From Pseudolysobacter antarcticus (lineage in GTDB: Bacteria; Pseudomonadota; Gammaproteobacteria; Xanthomonadales; Rhodanobacteraceae), in the NCBI RefSeq assembly GCF_004168365.1, contig NZ_CP035704.1, positions 1 through 64,000 of the forward strand: a DNA stretch of 64,000 nt, written 5' to 3'. The translations under genes and the position numbers were made by a program. Positions 23,556-32,347 of the stretch are shown one piece after another. Under the pieces are notes generated by a model. That model saw nothing but the letters and a program-made list of their open reading frames with translations, had not been told where the DNA came from and ran no database searches. Positions within the stretch are counted from its first letter, which is position 1. Every line of letters starts with the position of its first letter.

Positions 23556-24560
23556 CTAAACGGTTTTGTGATACTCGCTGACGCGTTCCACTTCGTTCTT
23601 CGAGCCGAGAATCACGGCAATGCGTTCATGCAGCGCGGCCGGCTGCACATCGAGAATGCGCTGATGCCCGGTGCTCGCCGCGCCGCCGGCTTGTTCGACG
23701 ATAAAACTCATCGGATTGGCTTCGTATAGCAGCCGCAATTTGCCGGGTTTGGAGCTATCGCGGGTATCGCGCGGATACAGGAAGATGCCACCGCGCGTGA
23801 GAACGCGATGCACATCCGCAACCATCGAGGCGACCCAACGCATATTGAAATCGCGTGCGCGCGGCCCAGTTGTGCCGGCCACGAGCTCGCCGATATAGCG
23901 CTGCACCGGCGCTTCCCAATGGCGCTGGTTCGACATGTTGATGGCGAACTCGCTGGTCTCTTCCGGGATGCGCAGATTCTGTTGCGACAGAATAAAACTG
24001 CCCATCTCGCGATCCAGCGTAAACACGTGCACGCCATCGCCGAGCGTCAGCACCAGCAGCGTGTTCGGCCCATACACCGCATAACCGGCGGCGACCTGTT
24101 TCGCGCCGGGCTGCAAAAACGCCTGCGCATCGGGCTCGCTCACACCATCCGGGCAGCGCAGCACCGAGAAGATCGTGCCGACCGAAATGTTCACGTCGAT
24201 GTTCGACGAACCATCCAGCGGATCGAATACGAGCAGATATTCGCCCTTCGGATAACGATGCGGAATCGGGTGTGGATCGTCCATTTCTTCGGACGCGAGT
24301 GCCGCCAGATGACCGCCCCATTCATTGGCTTCGAGCAGGATTTCGTTCGATAACACGTCGAGTTTTTTCTGTACCTCGCCCTGCACGTTCTCGCTGCCCG
24401 CGCTGCCGAGTGCGCCACCGAGCGAACCCTTGCCGATCGCGATACTGATCGACTTGCATGCGCGCGAGACGACTTCGATCAGCAGGCGCAGATCGGCATT
24501 GATCAGGCCCTTGGCGCGTTGTTCCTCAAGCAGAAAACGAGTGAGCGAAACGGGTTGCAT
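23556..24560 (-). CDS. fbp: class 1 fructose-1,6-bisphosphatase
   Basis: The enzyme hydrolyses fructose 1,6-bisphosphate to fructose 6-phosphate, the committed step of gluconeogenesis. From the ATG at 24560 it has 334 residues, the normal class 1 length. It shows the metal-binding [36 protein letters not shown] and the N-terminal TRFLLEEQR. The reading frame runs open 67 codons upstream without family character, so the internal start is preferred. A gluconeogenic enzyme next to the acetate module fits growth on acetate, though the two need not be co-regulated. Confidence 0.96.
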   Translation of the reverse strand: MQPVSLTRFLLEEQRAKGLINADLRLLIEVVSRACKSISIAIGKGSLGGALGSAGSENVQGEVQKKLDVLSNEILLEANEWGGHLAALASEEMDDPHPIPHRYPKGEYLLVFDPLDGSSNIDVNISVGTIFSVLRCPDGVSEPDAQAFLQPGAKQVAAGYAVYGPNTLLVLTLGDGVHVFTLDREMGSFILSQQNLRIPEETSEFAINMSNQRHWEAPVQRYIGELVAGTTGPRARDFNMRWVASMVADVHRVLTRGGIFLYPRDTRDSSKPGKLRLLYEANPMSFIVEQAGGAASTGHQRILDVQPAALHERIAVILGSKNEVERVSEYHKTV

Positions 24561-24655
24561 GGATGACTCCGCAGGATGGAATGCGAACATTGTCGCGGCT
24601 GTCGTCACGAAAGCAAGTCCGCCGTTGCGATCGATGATTACGCGGCGAAGGCACG

Positions 24656-25918
24656 ATGCGACAATGGCGCATGCAAACCGCGCGGCAATCTCATCCTGGA
24701 AATTTCTCGTGCTTGCGCGCTGGCGTTTGGATGCTCGCGTGTCTGATTGCCGGTTGCGCACGCGTGATTGTGCCGCTCGAACAACAAGCCTACGTCTGGC
24801 AACGAGTCTGGACGCCGGCGGTTATCGATGCGGCGCGCGCTGCGCCCGCCGATTTTTCTGCACTGCGTGTGCTGGTCGCGGAGATGCGTAGCGATGGTGA
24901 ATTGCAGCCGATAAATCCAACGCTAACCGTGCTCGCGCAAACCGGTTTGCCGGTCACCGCCGTGGTGCGTATCGATGGTCAGCTCGCACCCGGGAGCAGC
25001 GTCGTTTTGCTGCCGATCCTGACGGCGCTGCAACAACAATTCCACGATGCCGGCATCGTTTTGCGCGGCATCGAGATCGATTACGATTGCGCCAGCGCGC
25101 GTCTGCCACAGTACGCAGTCTTGCTGGCCGAGCTGCGCCAGAAATTGCCGCCCGAGCTGCGCCTGTCGATCACCGCGTTGCCGACCTGGCTGCAAACCAG
25201 CGAACTCGAAACCTTGCTCGCGTCGGTCGATGAAGTCGTGTTGCAAGTGCATGCGGTACAAGATCCGAATCGCGGTTTGTTCTCACGCATACACGCCGCA
25301 ACGTGGATCGCGGCGTTCGCCGCGCGTAGCAACAAGCCGTTTAGAGTCGCGTTGCCGGCGTATGGTTCGCGCGTGGATTGGGACGAAAACGGTCGAGTCA
25401 TCGCGGTCATCAGCGAAACCTCGGCATCAAGCACCGGCATCGAACAGCGCGAATTGCGTGCCGATCCGCGCGAGGTCGCCGTTTTGCTGCAAGCGCTGCA
25501 GCGCGATCCGCCGCCGCATTTGGCGGGCATCGTCTGGTTTCGTTTGCCGACCGCCGACGATCAACGCGCTTGGCGTACAAGCACCTTGCATGCAGTGATC
25601 GCAGGCCAGCCGTTGCGTGCCGATCTGCGCGCGCAGTTGGCGTTGCGCGAGGCGCCGGGCCTGTACGACGTGCTGCTGCAGAACCGCGGCAATCTCGATG
25701 CCGATCTGCCCGCGTCGGTTCGCGTGACTGCATCCGGCTGCCATGCCGATGCACTCAACGGTTATGTTTTGCCGGACGATGAAAACTCGCCCGCAGAAAA
25801 TGAGCTGCACTGGAAATTGCAAAAACCGGCGCGCCTTGCGGCCGGCCAGCAGCGTATTATTGGCTGGCTGCGTTGCGCGGATTCTTTGTCGGGGAGTGTC
25901 ATTCATGTCGAGCCGTAA
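24656..25918 (+). CDS. DUF3142 domain-containing probable lipoprotein
   Basis: The 420-residue protein has an N-terminal signal with lipobox LIAGC (Cys34), so it is probably lipid-anchored. The rest looks like the DUF3142 family: [12 protein letters not shown] at the start of the mature region, and a TIM-barrel-like pattern with RGIEIDYDC and [10 protein letters not shown], as in glycoside-hydrolase-like folds. No function is established. It ends 14 bases inside the next gene, which implies translational coupling. Start choice among the ATGs at 24656 and 24671 is uncertain. Confidence 0.75.
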   Translation: MRQWRMQTARQSHPGNFSCLRAGVWMLACLIAGCARVIVPLEQQAYVWQRVWTPAVIDAARAAPADFSALRVLVAEMRSDGELQPINPTLTVLAQTGLPVTAVVRIDGQLAPGSSVVLLPILTALQQQFHDAGIVLRGIEIDYDCASARLPQYAVLLAELRQKLPPELRLSITALPTWLQTSELETLLASVDEVVLQVHAVQDPNRGLFSRIHAATWIAAFAARSNKPFRVALPAYGSRVDWDENGRVIAVISETSASSTGIEQRELRADPREVAVLLQALQRDPPPHLAGIVWFRLPTADDQRAWRTSTLHAVIAGQPLRADLRAQLALREAPGLYDVLLQNRGNLDADLPASVRVTASGCHADALNGYVLPDDENSPAENELHWKLQKPARLAAGQQRIIGWLRCADSLSGSVIHVEP

Positions 25919-28085
25919 ACACCTTTTTTGTGCACTGGCCTTGTTGCTGGGCACGGCCATGCCTGCGCTCGCCTGCGGCCCGGATTTCCCGCAACAATTA
26001 CTCGCCGATCGACGCGATACCTTGCTGGTTTTGCCGGAAGGCACGTTCGACTTTGAAGTCTCGCGTTTGTCGCCTGCGCTAACCGACAAATTCAAGGCGA
26101 TCGAAGCTGGGCCGTGGGAGGAACCGACCGCGCTGCGCGACAAGGTCGATCACGACAACCTGCGCGCCGAAGAACTGGAAAAAGTGACGCGTGTGCGCAG
26201 CCAGGCCGATGCAGAAAAAGCCTATGCCGAAGGCGTTGGATTGTCCGAGGAGTTGCGCACCTACACCGCGGGCGCGGTTGCTTTCAGCACCGGCCAATAT
26301 CCCGCCGCTTTGAGTCGCTTCAACGCGGTGCTGGCCTTGCCCGCAACGGAGCGCGCGCGGCGCGGAACTTGGGCGGCGTACATGGCGGGTCGCAGTCTGG
26401 CCAAACTCAATCGCAACGACGATGCCGCCGCCGCATTTGTGCGCACACGCGAACTCGCGCAGCAAGGTGCGGCCGATCCGTTGGGACTAGCCGTGGCGAG
26501 TTTCGGCGAACAAGCGCGACTGCTGCTCGATCGTGGCGAAACCGCCAAAGCCATCGCGCTGTATGCCGAACAAGCGGCGCACAATTCCACCTCGGGGCGC
26601 GCGTCGCTGTTGCAGATCGCGCGCAAGTTGATCGCACAACCGCAGCAATTCGATACCGAATTGAGCGATCCGTTGACGCAACGTTTGCTGATCGCCTACG
26701 CATTCACGCGCAGCGGCGAGCTCGAAGAAAATCGCGCCGACAGCGAACTGGCAAAGTCATCGGCGACGCCGATCAAGGCCGCCACAACTCTGCCGCCGGC
26801 GATCGAAAAATTGCTGAAAGCGATCGAAGCGCGCGGGCTAGACAAGGTATCGGGCGTGGATCGACTCGCGGCTTTCGCCTATCGCGCCGGACGTTACGAT
26901 CTCGCCGAAAAATATGCGATGCATGACGACAGCGCGTTGAACTGGTGGATCCGCGCCAAACTCGCGTTGCGCAAAGGCGATACCGCCGCTGCGGCACAGG
27001 CGTATGCGAAAGCCGCCAGTAGCTTTCCGCAAACCGAGAATTGGGGCGCTTATTTTTCTGCCGAAATTGGCAGCGTTGTCGATCTGAAGCCCGCGTGTCG
27101 AGTCAATGGCGAAGCCGCCACGCTCGCGCTGTCGCGCCGCGATTATCGCGAGGCGATGGATCTGTTGTATCGCGCCGGTTCGCAATACTGGACTGACGCG
27201 GCTTACGTCGCCGAACGGGTGCTCAGCATCGATGAGCTCAAGGCGTATGTTGATGCGAAGGTGCCGGCGAGCACGGCCAAGCCCGGCGCGACCAATCCCG
27301 ATGGCGAAGATCTGATTGCCAGCGATCCGGCCACGCAATTACGTGCGTTGCTCGCGCGTCGGCTGTTGCGCAGCGCACGTTACGACGAAGCATCGGTGTA
27401 TTTCGACAATGCCGAGCTGCAAGGCAAATCGCGCGAACTCGCCAGTGCCAGACACGCCAGCGAACAAGGCGCGCAGATCGCCCGCGCGCGTGGATTTTTT
27501 GCGGCGGCAAAAATCGAGCGCAGCAAAGGCATGGAACTGCTAGGTTTCGAAGGCGATCCGGACTTCGCTCTGTATGCCGGCGACTTCGACCTCAATTCGC
27601 CGTTCACCTACGACGCCGGCTACAACGCCGTGCCGCATCCGCGCACCGATCTGAAAATCATCGGCGACTACACCAGCGATGACGAGCGCAGCCGTGTCGC
27701 CAGCAGCAAGGCTGCCCCGCTGGCGCGTTATCACTATCGCTTGAATGCGGTCGACGATGCGGGCAGGGCGGCGGATTTATTGCCGCCGCGCACGCAGGCA
27801 TTTGCCGCGGTGTTGTGTCAGGCGACGTCGTGGATCATCGACCGCGAACCCGCGATCGCGCAGAACGTTTACGCGCGTTATCTCAAGCAAGGCGCGCTGG
27901 TGCCGTGGGGTGCGAGTTTCGGCCGCACCTGTCCCGAGCCTGATTTCGCCGCTGCGGAAAAGCGTCTATGGGATCAGCGTATGGCGTTCTACAAACATCA
28001 GGCGCGGCATTGGGCGCCGTGGATTGGTGGGGCGCTGATCGTGTTGATCGGTTTTATATTCTGGCGCCGTCGCCGCGTTCGATAA
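25905..28085 (+). CDS. large exported TPR-like protein with C-terminal membrane anchor
   Basis: The 726-residue protein has a signal sequence ending ALACGPDFP (Cys24; the lipobox is suboptimal), then long helical repeat regions resembling TPRs (YPAALSRFNAVLALPA; YDLAEKYAMHDDSALNWW; DYREAMDLLYRAG), and one C-terminal span followed by RRRRVR. This predicts a periplasmic repeat domain tethered to the inner membrane. It overlaps the DUF3142 gene by 14 bases, so the two products probably act together. I do not know a characterised homologue. The ATG at 25905 is chosen for the signal peptide. Confidence 0.75.
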   Translation: MSSRKHLFCALALLLGTAMPALACGPDFPQQLLADRRDTLLVLPEGTFDFEVSRLSPALTDKFKAIEAGPWEEPTALRDKVDHDNLRAEELEKVTRVRSQADAEKAYAEGVGLSEELRTYTAGAVAFSTGQYPAALSRFNAVLALPATERARRGTWAAYMAGRSLAKLNRNDDAAAAFVRTRELAQQGAADPLGLAVASFGEQARLLLDRGETAKAIALYAEQAAHNSTSGRASLLQIARKLIAQPQQFDTELSDPLTQRLLIAYAFTRSGELEENRADSELAKSSATPIKAATTLPPAIEKLLKAIEARGLDKVSGVDRLAAFAYRAGRYDLAEKYAMHDDSALNWWIRAKLALRKGDTAAAAQAYAKAASSFPQTENWGAYFSAEIGSVVDLKPACRVNGEAATLALSRRDYREAMDLLYRAGSQYWTDAAYVAERVLSIDELKAYVDAKVPASTAKPGATNPDGEDLIASDPATQLRALLARRLLRSARYDEASVYFDNAELQGKSRELASARHASEQGAQIARARGFFAAAKIERSKGMELLGFEGDPDFALYAGDFDLNSPFTYDAGYNAVPHPRTDLKIIGDYTSDDERSRVASSKAAPLARYHYRLNAVDDAGRAADLLPPRTQAFAAVLCQATSWIIDREPAIAQNVYARYLKQGALVPWGASFGRTCPEPDFAAAEKRLWDQRMAFYKHQARHWAPWIGGALIVLIGFIFWRRRRVR

Positions 28086-28122
28086 AGCTCGCGTGAGGCC
28101 ACACGAACTCGTCCGCGTTATG

Positions 28123-28262
28123 CGTAGGTCGGAAAAGCGCAGCGCCTTCCGACAATTGACGGTCGGGCAGTTCGACATGCGACGGTCGCGACTCCCGGAA
28201 TCCGGATTTATCCTGCAACTATCGGATAACGCGGCTGCGCCGCTCATCCAACCTACGAGCTC
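28123..28262. repeat. REP/BIME-like repeat, copy 1
   Basis: About 140 bases, starting CGTAGGTCGG and ending CCAACCTACGAGCTC. Each end folds into its own hairpin (GTCGGAA...TTCCGAC at the left; ATCGGAT...ATCCAAC at the right), and the outer ends are inverted repeats of each other (GTAGGTCGG / CCAACCTAC). It resembles paired REP units around a spacer. A second copy lies 643 bases on in the same orientation. Confidence 0.8.
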
Positions 28263-28366
28263 GAATGGGATTTTGGCTCGCGGAGTCATGTGCCCATGCA
28301 GGCAATCGAGCCGGAAGTAATTTTAGTCCGGGCATATCAAATATTTTCGCCGCGACAGGTGATGCA

Positions 28367-28726
28367 ATGACCCAGACGTTTGGAGATTTTCTCGATACAC
28401 AGGGCGACTTGCATGACTGCGAAGTCAGAAATATGTGGTGGGACATTGGTTCAAGTGCGATGGAAATATCGCTTGTTGATGCCAATGCCAATTTTTTAGG
28501 GCTTCCAGAATACATTGGCCCAATGCCGGGGCGCATTTGTTTCAATGGCGTGCAATCTATTGATTTCCAGATGTCCCACGCAGAACCCAAACTATCCATT
28601 TACGAGGCTAACTTTTATCTTGATGGCGAATATTCGGTAACTGAGTTTCGGTTCTCACCAAGTGGGAAAATTGTAATCAGGTGTCGCTCGATACATTTCC
28701 ATAAAGTGAACGTAGATGGCGTTTAA
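28367..28726 (+). CDS. hypothetical small protein bracketed by repeats
   Basis: The 119-residue protein begins MTQTFGDFLDTQGDLHDCEV after AGGTGATGCA. It has no signal peptide or membrane span and is rich in acidic and aromatic residues (NMWWDIGSSAMEISLVD; YSVTEFRFSPSGKI), suggesting a compact beta-rich cytoplasmic domain. Its base composition is visibly more AT-rich than its neighbours. It sits alone between two direct copies of a REP-like repeat, so it may have been carried in as a cassette. The size and style resemble immunity-type proteins, but no toxin is adjacent and I make no functional claim. Confidence 0.6.
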   Translation: MTQTFGDFLDTQGDLHDCEVRNMWWDIGSSAMEISLVDANANFLGLPEYIGPMPGRICFNGVQSIDFQMSHAEPKLSIYEANFYLDGEYSVTEFRFSPSGKIVIRCRSIHFHKVNVDGV

Positions 28727-28765
28727 GTTGGAATAATTTTTTTCACAAACGTTATCGCTGCAGTA

Positions 28766-28906
28766 CGTAGGTCGGAAAAGCGTAGCGCCTTCCGACAATT
28801 GACGACCGGGGGAGTTCGGCATGCGACGGTCGCGACTCCCGGAATCCGGATTTATCCTGCAATTGTCGGATAATGCGGCTGCGCCGCTCATCCAACCTAC
28901 GAGCTC
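28766..28906. repeat. REP/BIME-like repeat, copy 2
   Basis: Same orientation as copy 1 and roughly 90% identical by eye; most changes are single bases plus one altered patch near 28801-28810. The paired-hairpin structure and the CGTAGGTCGG/CCAACCTACG ends are kept. A short partial repeat of the end (CATCCAATCTACGGG) follows at about 28906-28920. Confidence 0.8.
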
Positions 28907-28951
28907 ATCCAATCTACGGGATACGAAGCCATTACCCCGTCGCCGCGTAGG

Positions 28952-30250
28952 TCAACGCAATTCGAGGCCGTCTGCAAAAATGTTATCCGGATTGATTACC
29001 TCGACGGCGCCGATGTCGCAACGCGGACCTTGTGGGCGCAACACACCACGCTGGTCGATGCCAGTGCAGCTGGCGTTGTTGCCGTTGTCGATGGCCGAGC
29101 TGCCTGCGCCGGGCAACAGGCTTGGCGTGGCGCCGCCGTTGCTGGCCAGGGTGCCCAACATCGGATCGGCATCGCGATTGCCGCCGCCGTCAATGCCTGT
29201 GCTGGATTTCCAGCCGCCGCCGCTGCCGCCCGAGCCCTGGATGACGCTGTAGCTGATGGTAGTGAATGCGCTGATGCTAGCGATCTCCAACCCACTAGCA
29301 GCGCTGTCCCCCCACGCAATCACATTGCTGAGGGTGGGGGTTCCGCCGACGGTGTACATCGCACCGCCGGAGACAGATGCGCTGTTGCCGCTGAAAGTAA
29401 CGTTGACGAGGGTTGGGCTGCTGCTGCCATTGTCCGACCCCGCGTTATAGATCGCGCCGCCACGGTTGGAGCCATTGTTGACGAAGGTAACGTTGTGCAG
29501 GGTTGGGTTGCTGTTGCCGTTGTACCCATAGTTGAGTATCGCACCGCCGCCGTTGGCGGCATCACTGTGGTTGTTGCTAAAGGTGACGTTGATTAGGGTC
29601 GGGCTGCCGTCGCCGGAGTTGCTGCCGTTATTGCTCATCGCGCCGCCGCCATCCGCATAGTTGCCGCTGAATATGACGTTGCTGATGGTCGGCCTGCAGG
29701 CATTGTCGCGGCCATGGCCATCGCAGACCAAACCGCCGCCGCTACGGTTGAAGGTAGCAGGGTCAATGCCGTTGCCGCCGCTGATGGTGAACCCGTCCAG
29801 CACGGTACTGGCAGTGATGTTGCCAAGGCTACTTATGCCGATCATGGACACGACGGTGTAACTGTTGTCGGCATTGCCGGCGGCACCGATTTCGCCCGAA
29901 AGGGTGGTGAGGTTGGTGGCAGGATTGCGCGCGCTGCGTACACTCTCGGTGCCGGCAAATCCTCCGAACAGACTGACCCCTGACCGGATGTTGAACGTGG
30001 CGCCGCGATCAGTACCGCTGGTAGGCGTGTAAGTGCCGGATTTGACCCACAGTTCAGTGCAGTTGCTGTTGGTCAGAGCCCCTTGCAGGGTGCTGGTGAC
30101 GCCCCAGGCGCTACCGTCGCCGCCGCCGAGTGTGTCGACCCGGCATATAGCCGCGCCAGCCGTAGTGGCGGCGGCGACGCCAGTCAGGGACGCAAGCAGC
30201 AGCCAACCACGCAGGGCGATACGGCAGCGGTGGGAAGAACGACGCAACAT
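28952..30250 (-). CDS. secreted right-handed beta-helix protein (choice-of-anchor Q type)
   Basis: The 432-residue protein has a signal peptide (about 1-33), a family-typical opening CRVDTLGGGDGSAW with LWVKSGTYTPT, then parallel beta-helix coils in which motifs such as PTLINVTFSNNHS, PTLHNVTFVNNGS and PTLVNVTFSGNSA recur about every 30-35 residues. The end, GVLRPQGPRCDIGAVEV, is the closing motif of the choice-of-anchor Q family. A short tail ending IFADGLELR resembles C-terminal tails I recall on secreted proteins of this bacterial group. The ATG at 30250 follows AAGGAT. It is divergent from a LuxR-type regulator. Confidence 0.85.
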   Translation of the reverse strand: MLRRSSHRCRIALRGWLLLASLTGVAAATTAGAAICRVDTLGGGDGSAWGVTSTLQGALTNSNCTELWVKSGTYTPTSGTDRGATFNIRSGVSLFGGFAGTESVRSARNPATNLTTLSGEIGAAGNADNSYTVVSMIGISSLGNITASTVLDGFTISGGNGIDPATFNRSGGGLVCDGHGRDNACRPTISNVIFSGNYADGGGAMSNNGSNSGDGSPTLINVTFSNNHSDAANGGGAILNYGYNGNSNPTLHNVTFVNNGSNRGGAIYNAGSDNGSSSPTLVNVTFSGNSASVSGGAMYTVGGTPTLSNVIAWGDSAASGLEIASISAFTTISYSVIQGSGGSGGGWKSSTGIDGGGNRDADPMLGTLASNGGATPSLLPGAGSSAIDNGNNASCTGIDQRGVLRPQGPRCDIGAVEVINPDNIFADGLELR

Positions 30251-30376
30251 GATCTTTATCCTTGCACTTGGATGTTCGACCCACGCGCGATTGCGTACGG
30301 ACTCTATCCACAAAGCAGAATACGAAGATTGTGTGCCTCGGGAAATAACCTGATCAGGTTAGATCGCACCAAACCC

Positions 30377-31234
30377 ATGGTTGAAATAGGCGACAATGCG
30401 CACCCCCTTCAGCAAGCAATGCCGATGCGCGATAGCACCACGGATGACATATATGCCTTATGGGATGAACTGGCTGGTTTCCCCATCAGCCAAGCCGACG
30501 ATGCCCTCAATCACATGCTGTCGCGCCTGTGTTCCCTGTTCGACGCAAAAAATGCGCTCTGGTCTGTCGTGGTGCGGCTGCCGACGCCTGCCGAAGGTGA
30601 TTTGCTCAATGGCTGGCGACCACGCTTGGTGCGGCTTTTACATCCTCTCCCGTCGCTAGCGACATCGATCCAGGCCCAGGTCGACAAACTCTGGCTGCCG
30701 GAGGTCGACATCTCGGCGATCATCGGGGCTGCCGGAGATGAGCCTTTTTTGACGAGGCTTCTTTCGGAAGCACTGCCCCGTGACTGGTTCGAGGGCGAAC
30801 ATTACCGACGTCACTATCTGGACGTAGGTCATGCCGATCACCTATCGGCTCGATGCGCCATCAACGAAGATGTCAGGATTCATCTCTTTCTGTACCGTGG
30901 CTTGACCGACCCACGTTTTACAGCGGACACCAAGGCTCCGTTTACCCTCGCCATACGTGGTCTGCGATGGCTCCAGCATCAAATCGTGCTTAGCCACGGA
31001 ATTCACGCAGCGAGCGCCCCGCTTACACCCACGGAGCGCAGCGTCTTGCTCGCCCTGCTTGGCGGCGAGACGGAAACGCAAATTGCCCGGTCATCAAGTA
31101 AAAGTTTCAACACCATTCATGCCCACATCAAATCCATTTACAGCAAGTTTGGTGTTCACAACCGTCCCGCACTGACCGCGCTTTGGCTGAGTCAGGGCGC
31201 TTCCGTCATCAAGCCAAAACCTCCTGCAGCTTGA
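30377..31234 (+). CDS. LuxR-family transcriptional regulator
   Basis: The 285-residue protein has a C-terminal LuxR/FixJ helix-turn-helix (about 218-275) with LTPTERSVLLALLGGETETQIA and FNTIHAHIKSIYSKFGVHNR. The N-terminal 200 residues have no receiver aspartate pattern and may be a ligand or PAS-like sensing domain that I cannot name. The ATG at 30377 is the first plausible start; internal ATGs at 30419 and 30425 are alternatives. The 126-base gap to the divergent beta-helix gene would suit direct control of it. Confidence 0.8.
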   Translation: MVEIGDNAHPLQQAMPMRDSTTDDIYALWDELAGFPISQADDALNHMLSRLCSLFDAKNALWSVVVRLPTPAEGDLLNGWRPRLVRLLHPLPSLATSIQAQVDKLWLPEVDISAIIGAAGDEPFLTRLLSEALPRDWFEGEHYRRHYLDVGHADHLSARCAINEDVRIHLFLYRGLTDPRFTADTKAPFTLAIRGLRWLQHQIVLSHGIHAASAPLTPTERSVLLALLGGETETQIARSSSKSFNTIHAHIKSIYSKFGVHNRPALTALWLSQGASVIKPKPPAA

Positions 31235-31255
31235 GCATGAACATTCAAGCGATAA

Positions 31256-32149
31256 TCAAAAATCGCCTTCGCTAGTCCAGCCTTCACCGCTGCCGCGTTG
31301 GATCACATTGTCGCCATCCTGCACGTCGCCCGCTGGAAATTCCGGTTGATCCTTTATCCCGGCATAGATCGGGCGGAAATCCGGCACGGTGGATTCGAAC
31401 AGCTGCTCGAAGCTGTCGATCACGAAATAGGATTTCTGGAAGGTATCGATGCGATAGCGCGTGCGCATGATGCGTTCGAGATCGAAACCGAAACGGTTTG
31501 GCGCGGCACTGTCGAGGCTGTAGATCGATTCGCCCTTGCTCGACAGAATGCCCGAGCCGTAAATGCGCAAGCCGGCTTTGCTGCGGATCAGTCCGAACTC
31601 GACCGTGTACCAGTAAAGGCGCGATAGCTGGATCAGCGCCTGGTCGCCGACACCGGAGGCTTTGACGCCGCCGAGGCCGTAGTGCTGCATGTAGTCGGCG
31701 AAGACTGGATTCATCAGCAGCGGCACGTGGCCGAGCAGGTCGTGGAACAGATCCGGTTCGGCGATGTAGTCGAGCTGGTCGGGGCGGCGGATCCACCACG
31801 TGACCGGGAAACGGCGCTTGGCGAGATGATCAAAAAACACCAGCTCGGGCAGCAGACCTTCGACCGCGACGAGTTTCCAGTCGGTTGCCTCGCGCAGTTG
31901 CTTGTTGAGATCGGCGAAGCGCGGAATCTTGTCCGGCGTCATGCCAAGCGTCTGCACGCCTTCGAGAAATTCCGGGCAGGCGCGATCTTGCAGCAACTCC
32001 CACTGGCGCTTGAACAACGTCGCCCACGTGCTGTGTTCGGTCGCGGTGTAATTGTCCCACTGCTGCTCGACGATGCCGGTGGTGTAGACCGGCACATAAC
32101 CCTTGTCGGTTTGCTGGTGTTCAACGCGGCGTGGGGTGTTGTCGTTCAT
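31256..32149 (-). CDS. phhA: phenylalanine 4-monooxygenase
   Basis: PhhA hydroxylates phenylalanine to tyrosine using tetrahydrobiopterin, oxygen and non-haem iron. The 297-residue single-domain bacterial form has the iron ligands His136 and His141 in DLFHDLLGHVPLL and Glu184 in WYTVEFGL, spaced as in the Chromobacterium enzyme. It lacks the N-terminal regulatory domain of animal enzymes. No pterin-recycling phhB gene lies beside it. It converges with the LuxR gene, 21 bases apart. Confidence 0.97.
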   Translation of the reverse strand: MNDNTPRRVEHQQTDKGYVPVYTTGIVEQQWDNYTATEHSTWATLFKRQWELLQDRACPEFLEGVQTLGMTPDKIPRFADLNKQLREATDWKLVAVEGLLPELVFFDHLAKRRFPVTWWIRRPDQLDYIAEPDLFHDLLGHVPLLMNPVFADYMQHYGLGGVKASGVGDQALIQLSRLYWYTVEFGLIRSKAGLRIYGSGILSSKGESIYSLDSAAPNRFGFDLERIMRTRYRIDTFQKSYFVIDSFEQLFESTVPDFRPIYAGIKDQPEFPAGDVQDGDNVIQRGSGEGWTSEGDF

Positions 32150-32347
32150 GGCTGTGGCCCTGGATCGATGGCGAGAATGCAGCGGCTAGTTTAATCGCAA
32201 CCGGGTTCGCTGCGGTTATCGCCGAATATCCGTCATTCCCGTCTGCACGAGTGACGAACGAGCAAGCGCCAAAACACGACTTCCAGCACGCTAGGCGCAA
32301 CTCGCCACGCAGGCTAAGCTCTGTGGCTCGAAGACGGAGAATCTGCG

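Noticed and set aside
29300-29700. Repeated CCGCCG/TTGCTG-rich units that look array-like
   Set aside because: They are the coding repeats of the beta-helix coils, uneven in spacing and without spacer-repeat structure, so not CRISPR.
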